From Amphibiibacter pelophylacis (GTDB lineage: Bacteria; Pseudomonadota; Gammaproteobacteria; Burkholderiales; Burkholderiaceae_C), in contig NZ_JAWDIE010000004.1 of assembly GCF_037688875.1 (NCBI RefSeq), forward strand, positions 110,777 through 174,776: a DNA stretch of 64,000 nucleotides, given 5' to 3'. A model generated the notes under the pieces. That model did no database searches. It was given only the letters and a program-made list of their open reading frames with translations, and had not been told where the DNA came from. Positions 1 to 7,597 of the stretch are shown here, one piece after another. A program made the position numbers and the translations under genes. Every line of letters begins with the position of its first letter. The stretch's first letter is position 1.

Positions 1-571
1 CTTCGCCACGCACCGCTGCGAACTCATCGCCACCCCGCTGCAGTCGCTGCAGGCGGCCGCGCAGCGCGCCCGCGAGCTGGGCGTCACGGCGCACATCCTG
101 TCGGACGTGATCGAGGGCGAGTCGGCCGAAGTGGGCCGCGTCCACGCCGCGCTGGCGCTCAGCAGCGCACGCGGCGACAGCTGCTTCAAGCCGCCGTGCG
201 TGCTGCTCAGTGGCGGCGAAACCACCGTCACACTGCCGCCCACGCCGCCCGGACAGGCCGCTCCCCGGGGCGGCCGGGGCAGCGAATTCGCTCTGGCCCT
301 GGCCCACGCCCTGCAGGGCGCGCCCGGCATCTGGGCGCTGGCCGCCGACACCGACGGCATCGATGGCGTCGAATCCAACGCCGGCGCCTTCGTCAACCCC
401 GACACACTGGCCCGCGCCGCAGCCTTGGGCCTCAGCGCCCGCGACCACCTGCACCGCCACGACGCCTGGCCTTTCTTCAACGCCCTGGACGACCTGCTCG
501 TCACCGGGCCGACGCACACCAACGTGAATGATTTCCGGGCGATCTGGGTCGAGTCAGGAGACAAAACATGA
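1..571 (+). CDS. Glycerate 2-kinase (MOFRL family), C-terminal part
   Basis: The frame is open from base 2 and the gene starts upstream of the window, so about 189 C-terminal residues are seen. Motifs typical of the MOFRL glycerate kinase / TtuD family are visible: LSGGETTVT, GSEFALALA, ADTDGIDG and, near the end, GPTHTNVNDF. Family members phosphorylate D-glycerate to 2-phosphoglycerate with ATP in the cytoplasm, closing glyoxylate, tartrate or hydroxypyruvate catabolism. Its stop codon overlaps the start of the SMR exporter gene (ATGA), so the two are translationally coupled. The substrate assignment rests on family knowledge. Confidence 0.88.
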   Translation, partial: FATHRCELIATPLQSLQAAAQRARELGVTAHILSDVIEGESAEVGRVHAALALSSARGDSCFKPPCVLLSGGETTVTLPPTPPGQAAPRGGRGSEFALALAHALQGAPGIWALAADTDGIDGVESNAGAFVNPDTLARAAALGLSARDHLHRHDAWPFFNALDDLLVTGPTHTNVNDFRAIWVESGDKT

Positions 572-885
572 ACTGGATCATCCTCATCATCGCCGGGCTT
601 TTCGAAATTGGCTGGGCCATCGGGCTGAAATACACCGAAGGTTTCACGCGGCTGTGGCCCACGGTGGGCACGGTGCTGTCCATGATCATCAGCCTGGGGC
701 TGCTGGGTGTGGCGATGAAATCGCTGCCGGTCGGCACGGCCTATGCCGTCTGGGTGGGCGTGGGCGCGGTGGGCACAGCGATTCTGGGCATTATCCTGCT
801 GGGCGAACCGGCCAGTATGATGCGTCTGGCCAGCCTGGCGCTGATCGTGGCGGGCATTATTGGCCTGAAACTGGCTTCGGTCTGA
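568..885 (+). CDS. sugE: SMR-family guanidinium exporter (SugE/Gdx type)
   Basis: The 105-residue product has four hydrophobic segments and the usual small multidrug resistance length. The membrane-embedded glutamate is at position 13 (GLFEIGWA). The motifs GLKYTEGFTRLWP and SLPVGTAYAVW are those of the SugE/Gdx branch rather than EmrE. Proteins of this branch export guanidinium in exchange for protons across the inner membrane. The ATG overlaps the stop of the glycerate kinase gene, so no separate leader or guanidine riboswitch fits directly in front of it. Confidence 0.85.
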   Translation: MNWIILIIAGLFEIGWAIGLKYTEGFTRLWPTVGTVLSMIISLGLLGVAMKSLPVGTAYAVWVGVGAVGTAILGIILLGEPASMMRLASLALIVAGIIGLKLASV

Positions 886-901
886 TTCGGAAGGAAGCGC
901 C

Positions 902-1831
902 ATGAATCGGGATACTCGGGCTGAACGGACCCGGGCCACGCCGGAGGCATCGCCCCCCGCCCTCGACATCGCCCACCTGCAAAGCTGGGTGGGCCGCAGC
1001 CAAACGCAGCACGACACCCTGACGCTGGCGCCCATGGCTGCGCTGTCGGCCACGCTGGACCGCGACGATGCGCCGCCCCAGGCGGGCGACGCCCTGCCGC
1101 CGCTGTGGCACTGGCTGTACTTTCTGCCCATGGCGCGCCAGTCGCAGATCGGGCCGGACGGCCACCCGTTGCGCGGCGGCTTCCTGCCGCCCGTGCCGCT
1201 GCCGCGCCGCATGTGGGCGGGTGGGCGCTTCGAGTTCCTGCGCCCGCTGCGCGCCGGGCAGTTGGTCAGCCGCACGTCCACCATCGAGAGCGTCACGCAC
1301 AAGCGCGGGCGCAGCGGTGACCTGGTCTTCGTGCTGGTCCGTCACAAGGTCGCGGACGCCGACGGCGTGGCGCTGATCGAAGAGCACGATATCGTTTACC
1401 GCGACGCCGCCCGCCCCGGCGAGGCCCCACCCGCGCCCCAGCCTGCGCGCACCGATGGCGTCTGGTCGCGCGACATCGTGCCGGACGACGTGCTGCTCTT
1501 TCGCTACAGCGCGCTGACCTTCAACGGCCACCGCATCCACTACGACCGCCGCTACGTGACGCAGGTCGAAGGCTACCCCGGCCTCATCGTCCACGGCCCT
1601 TTGATCGCCACGCTGCTGCTCGATCTGCTGCGCCGCCAGTGGCCCCAGGCCACGGTGACGGCGTTTGCCTTTCGCGCCCTGCAGCCGGTGTTCGACACCG
1701 AAACCTTCTCGGTCCACGGCGCGCCGCAGGCGGGTGATCCCCAACAGATTGATCTGTGGACGCGCAACGCGCGCGGCGAGGTGACCATGCAGGCCACCGC
1801 CACGATCGCCCCTCAAGGAGACGCCGCATGA
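902..1831 (+). CDS. MaoC-like/FAS1-type acyl-CoA hydratase (3-methylfumaryl/mesaconyl-CoA hydratase family)
   Basis: The 309-residue protein is a double hot-dog MaoC-type hydratase. The N-terminal half has LWHWLYFLP, GGFLPPVPLPRRMW and GGRFEF. The C-terminal half has FRYSALTFNGHRIHYD and YPGLIVHGPL, the hydratase region with conserved D/N and H residues. This pattern resembles mesaconyl-C4-CoA and 3-methylfumaryl-CoA hydratases, which add water to an enoyl-CoA. A GGAAGGAAG ribosome site precedes the ATG. It overlaps the acyl-CoA dehydrogenase gene by ATGA. The exact substrate is unknown; a branched dicarboxylyl-CoA is a reasonable guess given the nearby CoA-transferase. Confidence 0.75.
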   Translation: MNRDTRAERTRATPEASPPALDIAHLQSWVGRSQTQHDTLTLAPMAALSATLDRDDAPPQAGDALPPLWHWLYFLPMARQSQIGPDGHPLRGGFLPPVPLPRRMWAGGRFEFLRPLRAGQLVSRTSTIESVTHKRGRSGDLVFVLVRHKVADADGVALIEEHDIVYRDAARPGEAPPAPQPARTDGVWSRDIVPDDVLLFRYSALTFNGHRIHYDRRYVTQVEGYPGLIVHGPLIATLLLDLLRRQWPQATVTAFAFRALQPVFDTETFSVHGAPQAGDPQQIDLWTRNARGEVTMQATATIAPQGDAA

Positions 1832-3036
1832 GCGCCCAGACGACCCGCACGCCCCAGACGCCCCGCCCGCCGCAGCCCGATCCGCACGAAGGCGTGTGCA
1901 GCGACATCCGCGACGGCGTGCGCAGCCTGTGCGCCGCCTTCCCATCCGCCTATTTCCGCGACATCGACGCGCGCGCCGCCTACCCCGACGCCTTTGTGGA
2001 CGCGCTGATGCAGGCCGGCTGGCTGGCCGCCATGATCCCGCAGGAGTTCGGCGGTTCGGGCCTGGGCCTGACCGAGGCCAGCGTCATCATGGAAGAAATC
2101 AACCGCTGCGGCGCCAACGCCGGGGCGGTCCACGGCCAGATGTACAACATGGGGACGCTGTTGCGCCACGGCAGCGATGCGCAGAAACAGCGCTACCTGC
2201 CCGAGATCGCCGCCGGGCGCCTGCGCATCCAGTCCATGGCGGTGACCGAGCCGACCACCGGCACCGACACCACGCAGCTCAAGACCACGGCCACCCGCAA
2301 AGGCGACCGCTACGTGCTGAACGGGCAGAAGGTGTGGATCTCCCGCGTGCTGCACTCTGACCTGATGATCGTGCTGGCGCGCACCACGCCGCTGGATCAG
2401 GTGCGGCGGCGCTCGCAGGGGCTGTCGGTGTTTCTGGTCGACTTGCGCGATGCCATCGGCCACGGCCTGGACGTGCGGCCCATCGCCAACATGGTCAACC
2501 ACGAGACCAGCGAGCTCTTCTTCACCGACCTGGAAGTCCCGGCCGAGAACCTGATCGGCGAGGAAGGCGAAGGCTTTCGCTACATCCTGGACGGCCTGAA
2601 CGCCGAGCGCACGCTGATCGCCGCCGAGTGCATCGGCGACGGCCTGTGGTTTATGGACAAGGGCACCGCCTACGCCCGCGACCGCGTGGTGTTTGGCCGC
2701 CCCATCGGCCAGAACCAGGGCGTGCAGTTCCCGCTGGCCGACAGCTGGATCGAGCTGCAGGCCGCCAACCTGATGCGCTTCGAGGCCTGCCGCCGTTTTG
2801 ACGCGGGCCAGGACTGCGGGGCGCAGGCCAATATGGCCAAATTCCTAGCCGCCAAGGCCTCGTGGGAGGCGGCCAACGTCTGTCTGCAGACGCACGGCGG
2901 ATTCGGCTTCGCGCACGAGTACGACGTGGAGCGCAAGTTCCGCGAAACCCGGCTCTACCAGGTCGCGCCGATCTCCACCAACCTGATCTACGCCCACATC
3001 GCCGAGCACGTGCTGGGCCTGCCGCGTTCGTTCTGA
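1828..3036 (+). CDS. Acyl-CoA dehydrogenase family protein
   Basis: I chose the ATG at 1828, which has an AAGGAG site 7 bases upstream and overlaps the previous stop, rather than an upstream in-frame ATG. The 402-residue flavoprotein has the acyl-CoA dehydrogenase layout: MIPQEFGGSGLG near the N-terminus, the FAD-contacting AVTEPTTGTDTT, then GQNQGVQFPLAD and the C-terminal QTHGGFGFAHEYDVER. Family members oxidise acyl-CoA to enoyl-CoA and pass electrons to ETF. The usual C-terminal catalytic YEGT box is replaced by a segment containing APISTNLIY; a glutamate in LNAER, as in isovaleryl-CoA dehydrogenases, may take its place. It is coupled to the hydratase gene. Confidence 0.85.
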   Translation: MSAQTTRTPQTPRPPQPDPHEGVCSDIRDGVRSLCAAFPSAYFRDIDARAAYPDAFVDALMQAGWLAAMIPQEFGGSGLGLTEASVIMEEINRCGANAGAVHGQMYNMGTLLRHGSDAQKQRYLPEIAAGRLRIQSMAVTEPTTGTDTTQLKTTATRKGDRYVLNGQKVWISRVLHSDLMIVLARTTPLDQVRRRSQGLSVFLVDLRDAIGHGLDVRPIANMVNHETSELFFTDLEVPAENLIGEEGEGFRYILDGLNAERTLIAAECIGDGLWFMDKGTAYARDRVVFGRPIGQNQGVQFPLADSWIELQAANLMRFEACRRFDAGQDCGAQANMAKFLAAKASWEAANVCLQTHGGFGFAHEYDVERKFRETRLYQVAPISTNLIYAHIAEHVLGLPRSF

Positions 3037-3051
3037 AGGCCCACCCGTGCA

Positions 3052-3065
3052 GCGCCAGGGGGCGC
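3052..3065. terminator. Small GC hairpin between convergent genes
   Basis: A 5-bp perfect stem GCGCC/GGCGC with an AGGG loop lies in the 33-base gap between the convergent dehydrogenase and VOC genes. There is no T-run on either side, so intrinsic termination is only a possibility. Confidence 0.25.
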
Positions 3066-3069
3066 AGCG

Positions 3070-3453
3070 TCAGATCAGCTCGGAAATCTCGATCAGGTTG
3101 AGATCGGGGTCGCGCACGTAGACCGAGCGAATCTTCTGCGTGGCGCCCGTGCGCTCGACCGGGCCTTCGACGATGGGCCAGCGGCAGCGCTCGAGGTGGG
3201 CGATGACCTCAGCCAGGGGCACGCTGGCGATGAAGCACAGGTCCAGCGCGCCGGGCACGGGCAGATGGGCTTTGGGCTCGAACTCGGCACCGCGCACGTG
3301 CAGGTTGATTTTCTGGTGGCCGAACTTGAACGCCAGGCGGCCCGCGCCAAAGGTTTCCAGCTGCATCTGCATCACTTCGGTGTAGAAGTGGCGGGTGGCT
3401 TCGGGGTCGGTGCAGGTCAGCACCAGGTGGTCCAGGTGGTCGATCAGGGGCAT
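3070..3453 (-). CDS. VOC (glyoxalase/extradiol dioxygenase fold) family protein
   Basis: The start is placed at the ATG giving MPLIDHLDHLV because AAGGAG lies about 7 bases upstream; an earlier in-frame ATG adds nine residues without a good ribosome site. The 127-residue product is a single vicinal-oxygen-chelate domain: DHLDHLVLTC at the N-terminus, INLHV in the middle and DPDLNLIEIS at the end, the last giving a typical metal-ligand glutamate. It sits 19 bases downstream of the CoA-transferase gene and is probably cotranscribed with it. The substrate cannot be read from the sequence. Confidence 0.75.
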   Translation of the reverse strand: MPLIDHLDHLVLTCTDPEATRHFYTEVMQMQLETFGAGRLAFKFGHQKINLHVRGAEFEPKAHLPVPGALDLCFIASVPLAEVIAHLERCRWPIVEGPVERTGATQKIRSVYVRDPDLNLIEISELI

Positions 3454-3472
3454 GGAGATCTCCTTGAGGTGT

Positions 3473-4738
3473 TCAGCCAATGATGCCCTGCTGGCGCAGC
3501 TCGGCGATCTGCCCGGCGGTCAGGCCCATGCCGCGCAGCACCTGGTCGGTGTGCTGACCCAGCCGGGGCGCTTCGGTGCGCAGCGAGCCGGGCGTGACGC
3601 TCAGGCGCGGCACCACGCCGGGCACGGTCACCGTCTGGCCACCGGGCAGTTGCGCCTCGCGCAGCATGCCGCGCGCCTGGTAGTGCGGATCGCGGGCGAT
3701 ATCGGCCGCGTCGTAAATCTTCCCGGCCGGGATGCCCGCGCCGTTCAGGGCGTCCAGCACCGCCTCCAGCGGGAGCTGCGCAGCCCAGTCGCCAATCGCC
3801 GCGTCCAGGCGCTCGACCTGCGCCACACGCCCGTCGTTGTGCGCGAGCAGCGGGTCAGCGCCCAGATCAGGCCGACCAATCAGGGCCATCAGGCGGCGGA
3901 AAATGCTGTCGCCGTTGCCCGCGATCAGCGCGTAGCGACCGTCCTGGCAGCGGTAAGCGTTGGTCGGCGCGATGCCCGGCAGGCTGCTGCCGGCCGCCTG
4001 GCGCACGGCGCCAAAGGCGCTGTACTCGGGGATCAGGCTTTCCATCATGCTGAAAACCGCCTCGTAGAGCGCCACGTCGATCACCTGGCCGCCGCCTCGC
4101 CCGCGCCCGCCGCCGGGGGGCTGGTCGCGGTGGCGCAGCGCCAGCAGCACGCCGATCACGCCGTGCAGACCGGCCAGCGAATCGCCGATCGACACACCCA
4201 CCCGCACCGGCGTGCGCCCCGGCTCGCCGCACAGGTGGCGCAGGCCGCCCATGGCTTCGGCAACCACGCCAAAGCCGGGCCGGTCGCGGTAGGGGCCGTC
4301 CTGCCCGTAGCCCGACACGCGCAGCAGGATCAGGCCGGGGTTGATTGTTGAGATCTCGTCCCAGCCCAGGCCCCACTGCTCCAGCGTGCCCGGGCGGAAG
4401 TTTTCGATCAGCACATCGCAGTCCACCAGCAGGCGGCGCACCAGATCCTGCGCGGGCGCCTGGCGCAGGTCCAGCGCCACCGACTGTTTGTTGCGCGACT
4501 GCGCGGCCCACCAGACCGAATTGCCCGTCTCGTCCAGCAGCCGCCACTTGCGCAGCGGATCGCCCGTGCCGGGCGGCTCGATCTTGATCACCTCGGCGCC
4601 AAACTCGCCCAGCAACCGCGCGGCGAAAGGCCCGGCAATCAGCTGGCCCATTTCCAGCACCCGGATGCCTTTCAGGGCCTGCGGGTGGGCGGATTCAGCG
4701 GAATCAGAAGCGGCGGATGAATCGGGAGCAAGGCTCAT
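3473..4738 (-). CDS. CaiB/BaiF class III CoA-transferase
   Basis: The ATG at 4738 gives MSLAPDSS and has GGAGAG about 10 bases upstream. The 421-residue protein carries class III CoA-transferase features: GIRVLEMGQLIAGPFAARLL at the N-terminus, EVIKIEPP, NKQSVALDL, and the catalytic aspartate in VSIGDSLAGLHG. Such enzymes move CoA between carboxylic acids (carnitine, mesaconate, itaconate and others) through an aspartyl-CoA thioester. With the convergent hydratase and dehydrogenase it suggests a CoA-dependent catabolic route for a small organic acid. The donor and acceptor are not known. Confidence 0.85.
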   Translation of the reverse strand: MSLAPDSSAASDSAESAHPQALKGIRVLEMGQLIAGPFAARLLGEFGAEVIKIEPPGTGDPLRKWRLLDETGNSVWWAAQSRNKQSVALDLRQAPAQDLVRRLLVDCDVLIENFRPGTLEQWGLGWDEISTINPGLILLRVSGYGQDGPYRDRPGFGVVAEAMGGLRHLCGEPGRTPVRVGVSIGDSLAGLHGVIGVLLALRHRDQPPGGGRGRGGGQVIDVALYEAVFSMMESLIPEYSAFGAVRQAAGSSLPGIAPTNAYRCQDGRYALIAGNGDSIFRRLMALIGRPDLGADPLLAHNDGRVAQVERLDAAIGDWAAQLPLEAVLDALNGAGIPAGKIYDAADIARDPHYQARGMLREAQLPGGQTVTVPGVVPRLSVTPGSLRTEAPRLGQHTDQVLRGMGLTAGQIAELRQQGIIG

Positions 4739-4855
4739 GGTCGGGCTCTCCAGCATGACAGCGATCAGGTCGCCATCATGCCGCAGCGCACGGGCCAAAG
4801 CCCTGCCTGACTGGGCAAGCGGGGTTGCGGGCTTGGGAAGTCTGGGGCTCCCAGA

Positions 4856-5158
4856 TCACGGCGCCTGCCGCGCCACGTGCTTGACCCGCAGGATCTGAAC
4901 CGTTCGGGTCTGTTCCAGCACGCGGTAAAAAATGAGGTAGTTCGGGTGGGCCACCCATTCGCGCAGGAAACCCGGCAGACCGGGCCGACCCGTGCGACCC
5001 AGCTCAGGCTGCAGCGCCAGCAGCAGCGTCTGATCGTGCAGCTTCTGGCCGAATCGCACAGCAGCCAGCGGACTGTCCCGGGCGATGTGGTGAACAAGGC
5101 CTTCCAGATCATCGCGGGCCGCGGGCCGCCATTCAATCCGGTAAGGCACACCGGTCAT
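4856..5158 (-). CDS. RelE/ParE-family toxin
   Basis: The 100-residue basic protein has the ParE/RelE fold pattern: YRIEWRPAARDDLEGLVHHI at the N-terminus, LGRTGRPGLPGFLREWVAHPNY in the middle and YRVLEQTRTVQILRVKH near the C-terminus. ParE toxins poison DNA gyrase and RelE toxins cut mRNA; this sequence looks closer to ParE, but the target is not certain. Its start overlaps the stop of the upstream antitoxin gene (ATGA), the normal order for a type II toxin-antitoxin operon. Confidence 0.85.
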   Translation of the reverse strand: MTGVPYRIEWRPAARDDLEGLVHHIARDSPLAAVRFGQKLHDQTLLLALQPELGRTGRPGLPGFLREWVAHPNYLIFYRVLEQTRTVQILRVKHVARQAP

Positions 5159-5613
5159 GCGGAGGCCGAAGGGCTCGGGGCAGCAAGATGGGCGTCGATC
5201 TGGGCGTCCATTTCGGCCATCACCTCGTCATGCGCCAGGCTGGGGCGCGGGTCATCGATAGCCGCCTGAATCTCTGCAGCCAGCCACTGGTTGTAGGCCG
5301 CAGCTTCATGGGCACTGCGCAGCGCCTGCGCCCGGCTTTGCCGACTGTGGCTCATGGCCTTGTGGCCCGGGATCCAGTGTGTGGCATCCAGTGTGGTCAC
5401 GACAATGCCCACATCACGCAGCACGGTCAGTGCGGACGTGGGGTTACCGAAACGCCGCGGCTCAGTGCTGCGCGCCTTGGCCAGAAAGGCGTCCTGACCG
5501 CTGCGGGTGGCAATTTCAACCAGAAAACCGCCGCCATCGCCCCGCAGGGTGACCCCCGACACGCCGCCCGTACGGGCTGACGCACGCAACTGTTCCAGGG
5601 TCATGCTCTGCAT
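5155..5613 (-). CDS. Antitoxin of a ParE-type system with an extra N-terminal domain
   Basis: The start is set at the second ATG, which follows AAGGA at a good distance. The product has 152 residues, long for an antitoxin. The C-terminal part, with AAIDDPRPSLAHDEVMAEM, is the kind found in antitoxins paired with ParE/RelE toxins. The first 85 residues (TGGVSGVTLRGDGGGFLVEI, PRRFGNPTSALTVLRDVGI) look like a separate small beta-rich domain. It resembles, as far as I recall, plasmid ParC-type partition-associated proteins. The protein should bind and neutralise the toxin and repress its own promoter in the 123-base gap upstream. Confidence 0.7.
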   Translation of the reverse strand: MQSMTLEQLRASARTGGVSGVTLRGDGGGFLVEIATRSGQDAFLAKARSTEPRRFGNPTSALTVLRDVGIVVTTLDATHWIPGHKAMSHSRQSRAQALRSAHEAAAYNQWLAAEIQAAIDDPRPSLAHDEVMAEMDAQIDAHLAAPSPSASA

Positions 5614-5736
5614 GGTGCCGTCCTTCATCCATCCGGGGAATTTCCCCGTCAGATTGTGCAGGACTGATAGAAAACCTGCAAGACGCTGGCGTCAGCCTGC
5701 GAGCCAACCCTCACCTCGACAGTTCACCCGGACAGT

Positions 5737-6711
5737 TCACCCCAGCGCCGCCCTCTGCCTCTCCAGCCTTGCGCGGCGCTCAGCGCGGGCGGCCAGCGCC
5801 TGGGCCATATCGACCCGGACGAAGCGCGCCGTGTGGTTGGGCTGCATCTGGGCGATCAGGTCCATGTCGGCGCTGATGACGGTGCCGACCATGGCGTAGC
5901 CGCCGCCCGAGACCGCGTCACGGTGCAGGATGATGGGCTCCTTGCCCGCCGGGACCTGGATGGAACCATAGGGGTAGCCCGCGTCGACGATGTTGGACGG
6001 GTCCGAGCCTGCGCCAAAAGGCGGCGTGCGCTCGTGGAACTTCAGCGGCGTGCCGCCCTTGAAGCGGTAGCCGATGCGGTCGGCCTCGGGCGCGACGCGC
6101 CAGGTGTCGGCGAAAAAGCTCTGCACCGATTCGTCCTGCAGGCGGTGGAAGTACAGGCCGGGCAGCACGCGCAGTTCGACCGCCTTGCTCAGGGGCAGGC
6201 GCAGCGCCGCGTCCAGCGTCCGGCCGGGGCGCGCCGCCGGGCTGGGCTGGCCCACGGGCAGGACATCGCCCGCCTGCAGGCGCCGCCCGTCCAGGCCGCC
6301 AAAAGCGCCCAGACCATAGGTCGATCGGCTGCCCAGTACCTCGGGCACCGCAATGCCGCCCGCCACCGCGATGTAAAGCCGCGCGCCCAGGCGGAAGAAA
6401 TCAAACGCCAGCGTATCGCCCGCCTGCACCGCAAAGCTGGTGTACAGCGGCACCTCGGCGCCGTTCAGGCGCGGCACGCACTGAGCGCCCGTCAGAGCCA
6501 CCAAGGCGGGCGCGTCAAAGCGCAGCTCGGGCGCCATCAGCGTACATTCCAGCACCGCTGCGCCGTCCGGGTTGCCGACCAGCGCGTTGGCCTGCTGATA
6601 GTTTTCCTGGTCCATGGCGCCTGACAGCGGAATCCCCAGGTGGTAATAACCGGGACGGCCCGCGTCCTGGACGGTGGTGGCCAGACCGGGCTTGATGATC
6701 TCAATCGCCAT
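5737..6711 (-). CDS. pxpC: 5-oxoprolinase subunit C / biotin-dependent carboxyltransferase family (KipA-like)
   Basis: The 324-residue protein begins MAIEIIKPGLATTVQDAGRPGY, the signature of the KipA / allophanate hydrolase subunit 2 family, and continues with GIPLSGAMDQENYQQANALVGN and LECTLMAPEL. PxpC with PxpB activates 5-oxoproline for ring opening by PxpA. The same fold forms half of the carboxyltransferase domain of urea carboxylase. It overlaps pxpB by 11 bases and is the last gene of a five-gene operon. In this context it may work with biotin. Confidence 0.88.
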   Translation of the reverse strand: MAIEIIKPGLATTVQDAGRPGYYHLGIPLSGAMDQENYQQANALVGNPDGAAVLECTLMAPELRFDAPALVALTGAQCVPRLNGAEVPLYTSFAVQAGDTLAFDFFRLGARLYIAVAGGIAVPEVLGSRSTYGLGAFGGLDGRRLQAGDVLPVGQPSPAARPGRTLDAALRLPLSKAVELRVLPGLYFHRLQDESVQSFFADTWRVAPEADRIGYRFKGGTPLKFHERTPPFGAGSDPSNIVDAGYPYGSIQVPAGKEPIILHRDAVSGGGYAMVGTVISADMDLIAQMQPNHTARFVRVDMAQALAARAERRARLERQRAALG

Positions 6712-7597
6712 GGAGCACCTGCAGCAGTTTCTGGTTGTAGGAATCCGGGGCGGCCAGAAATTCCGGCAGCGAGAAAGTCACCGGACGCATGGGCAGCGTA
6801 TAAGTGCCCGCTTCGACTTCGGCCAGGATGCGGTCATATTCGGCGCGGTCGATGGGTTTCCATTTGACGATATCGCCAGGTTTGAAAAACACCATCATGT
6901 CTTTCAGATAAGGCAGTTTCTGCGCCGGATCGAATATCGGTGCGGGCGTCACGCCAAACATCTGATAACCGCCCGCGCCACGCACCGAATAGATGCAGCT
7001 GAAGCAGCCGCCATAACCCAGCGTCAGTTTGGGCGTATCGGTGCGCGGGCTGAGGTATTTGGGCACTTCCAGCTGGCGCTCGCGCTCAACCATCTGGAAG
7101 AGAAACGGCAAGCCGGCCACAAAGCCGACCATGGAAACAAACCACGGCGCGCTGGAATGCGCTTCGATGAAATCTGCCACCGAGCTGAAATGGTTGATGC
7201 GCGCGGCATATTCCAGATCGGTGCTGGACGGGTCCTGGTGGCGCTCGCGAAAGCGCATCAGGGTTTCGTGCGTCCAGGGGTCGTTGTAGAGCACCGGCAC
7301 CTCGATGATGCGCGTGGCCAGATCGCCTGGCGCGTCGCCGACCGACTGCTCGATCTCCTGCATCACCCGCACCATGTCGTCCGGCGCGATCACGTCCGGG
7401 TCAAAGCGGACCTGGAAAGAGGCGTTGGCCGGGCAGATTTCGCTCACGCCCGGCAGGGCGCGCTCGCGCAGCGCGGTGCAGATCGCCATGCCTTTGAAGA
7501 AGGCGGGCAGCGACATGGATTCGCTGATTTCGACGAAAACGTGCTCGTCGCCGCCAAAGGTGTAGCGGCTGGGGGCCGCTGCGGGGGTGGGACTCAT
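6701..7597 (-). CDS. pxpB: 5-oxoprolinase subunit B (KipI-like)
   Basis: The start at 7597 (MSPTPAAAPSRYTF) overlaps the biotin carboxylase stop as ATGA. The 298-residue product is a KipI / allophanate hydrolase subunit 1 homologue with LPGVSEICPANASFQVRFD, IEVPVLYND and YGGCFSCIYSVRGAGGYQMFG, the last being the usual ligand loop. It is longer than Bacillus KipI, as is common in proteobacterial copies. It is expected to pair with PxpC to form an ATP- or carboxybiotin-dependent activation module for a lactam substrate. Confidence 0.87.
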   Translation of the reverse strand: MSPTPAAAPSRYTFGGDEHVFVEISESMSLPAFFKGMAICTALRERALPGVSEICPANASFQVRFDPDVIAPDDMVRVMQEIEQSVGDAPGDLATRIIEVPVLYNDPWTHETLMRFRERHQDPSSTDLEYAARINHFSSVADFIEAHSSAPWFVSMVGFVAGLPFLFQMVERERQLEVPKYLSPRTDTPKLTLGYGGCFSCIYSVRGAGGYQMFGVTPAPIFDPAQKLPYLKDMMVFFKPGDIVKWKPIDRAEYDRILAEVEAGTYTLPMRPVTFSLPEFLAAPDSYNQKLLQVLHGD

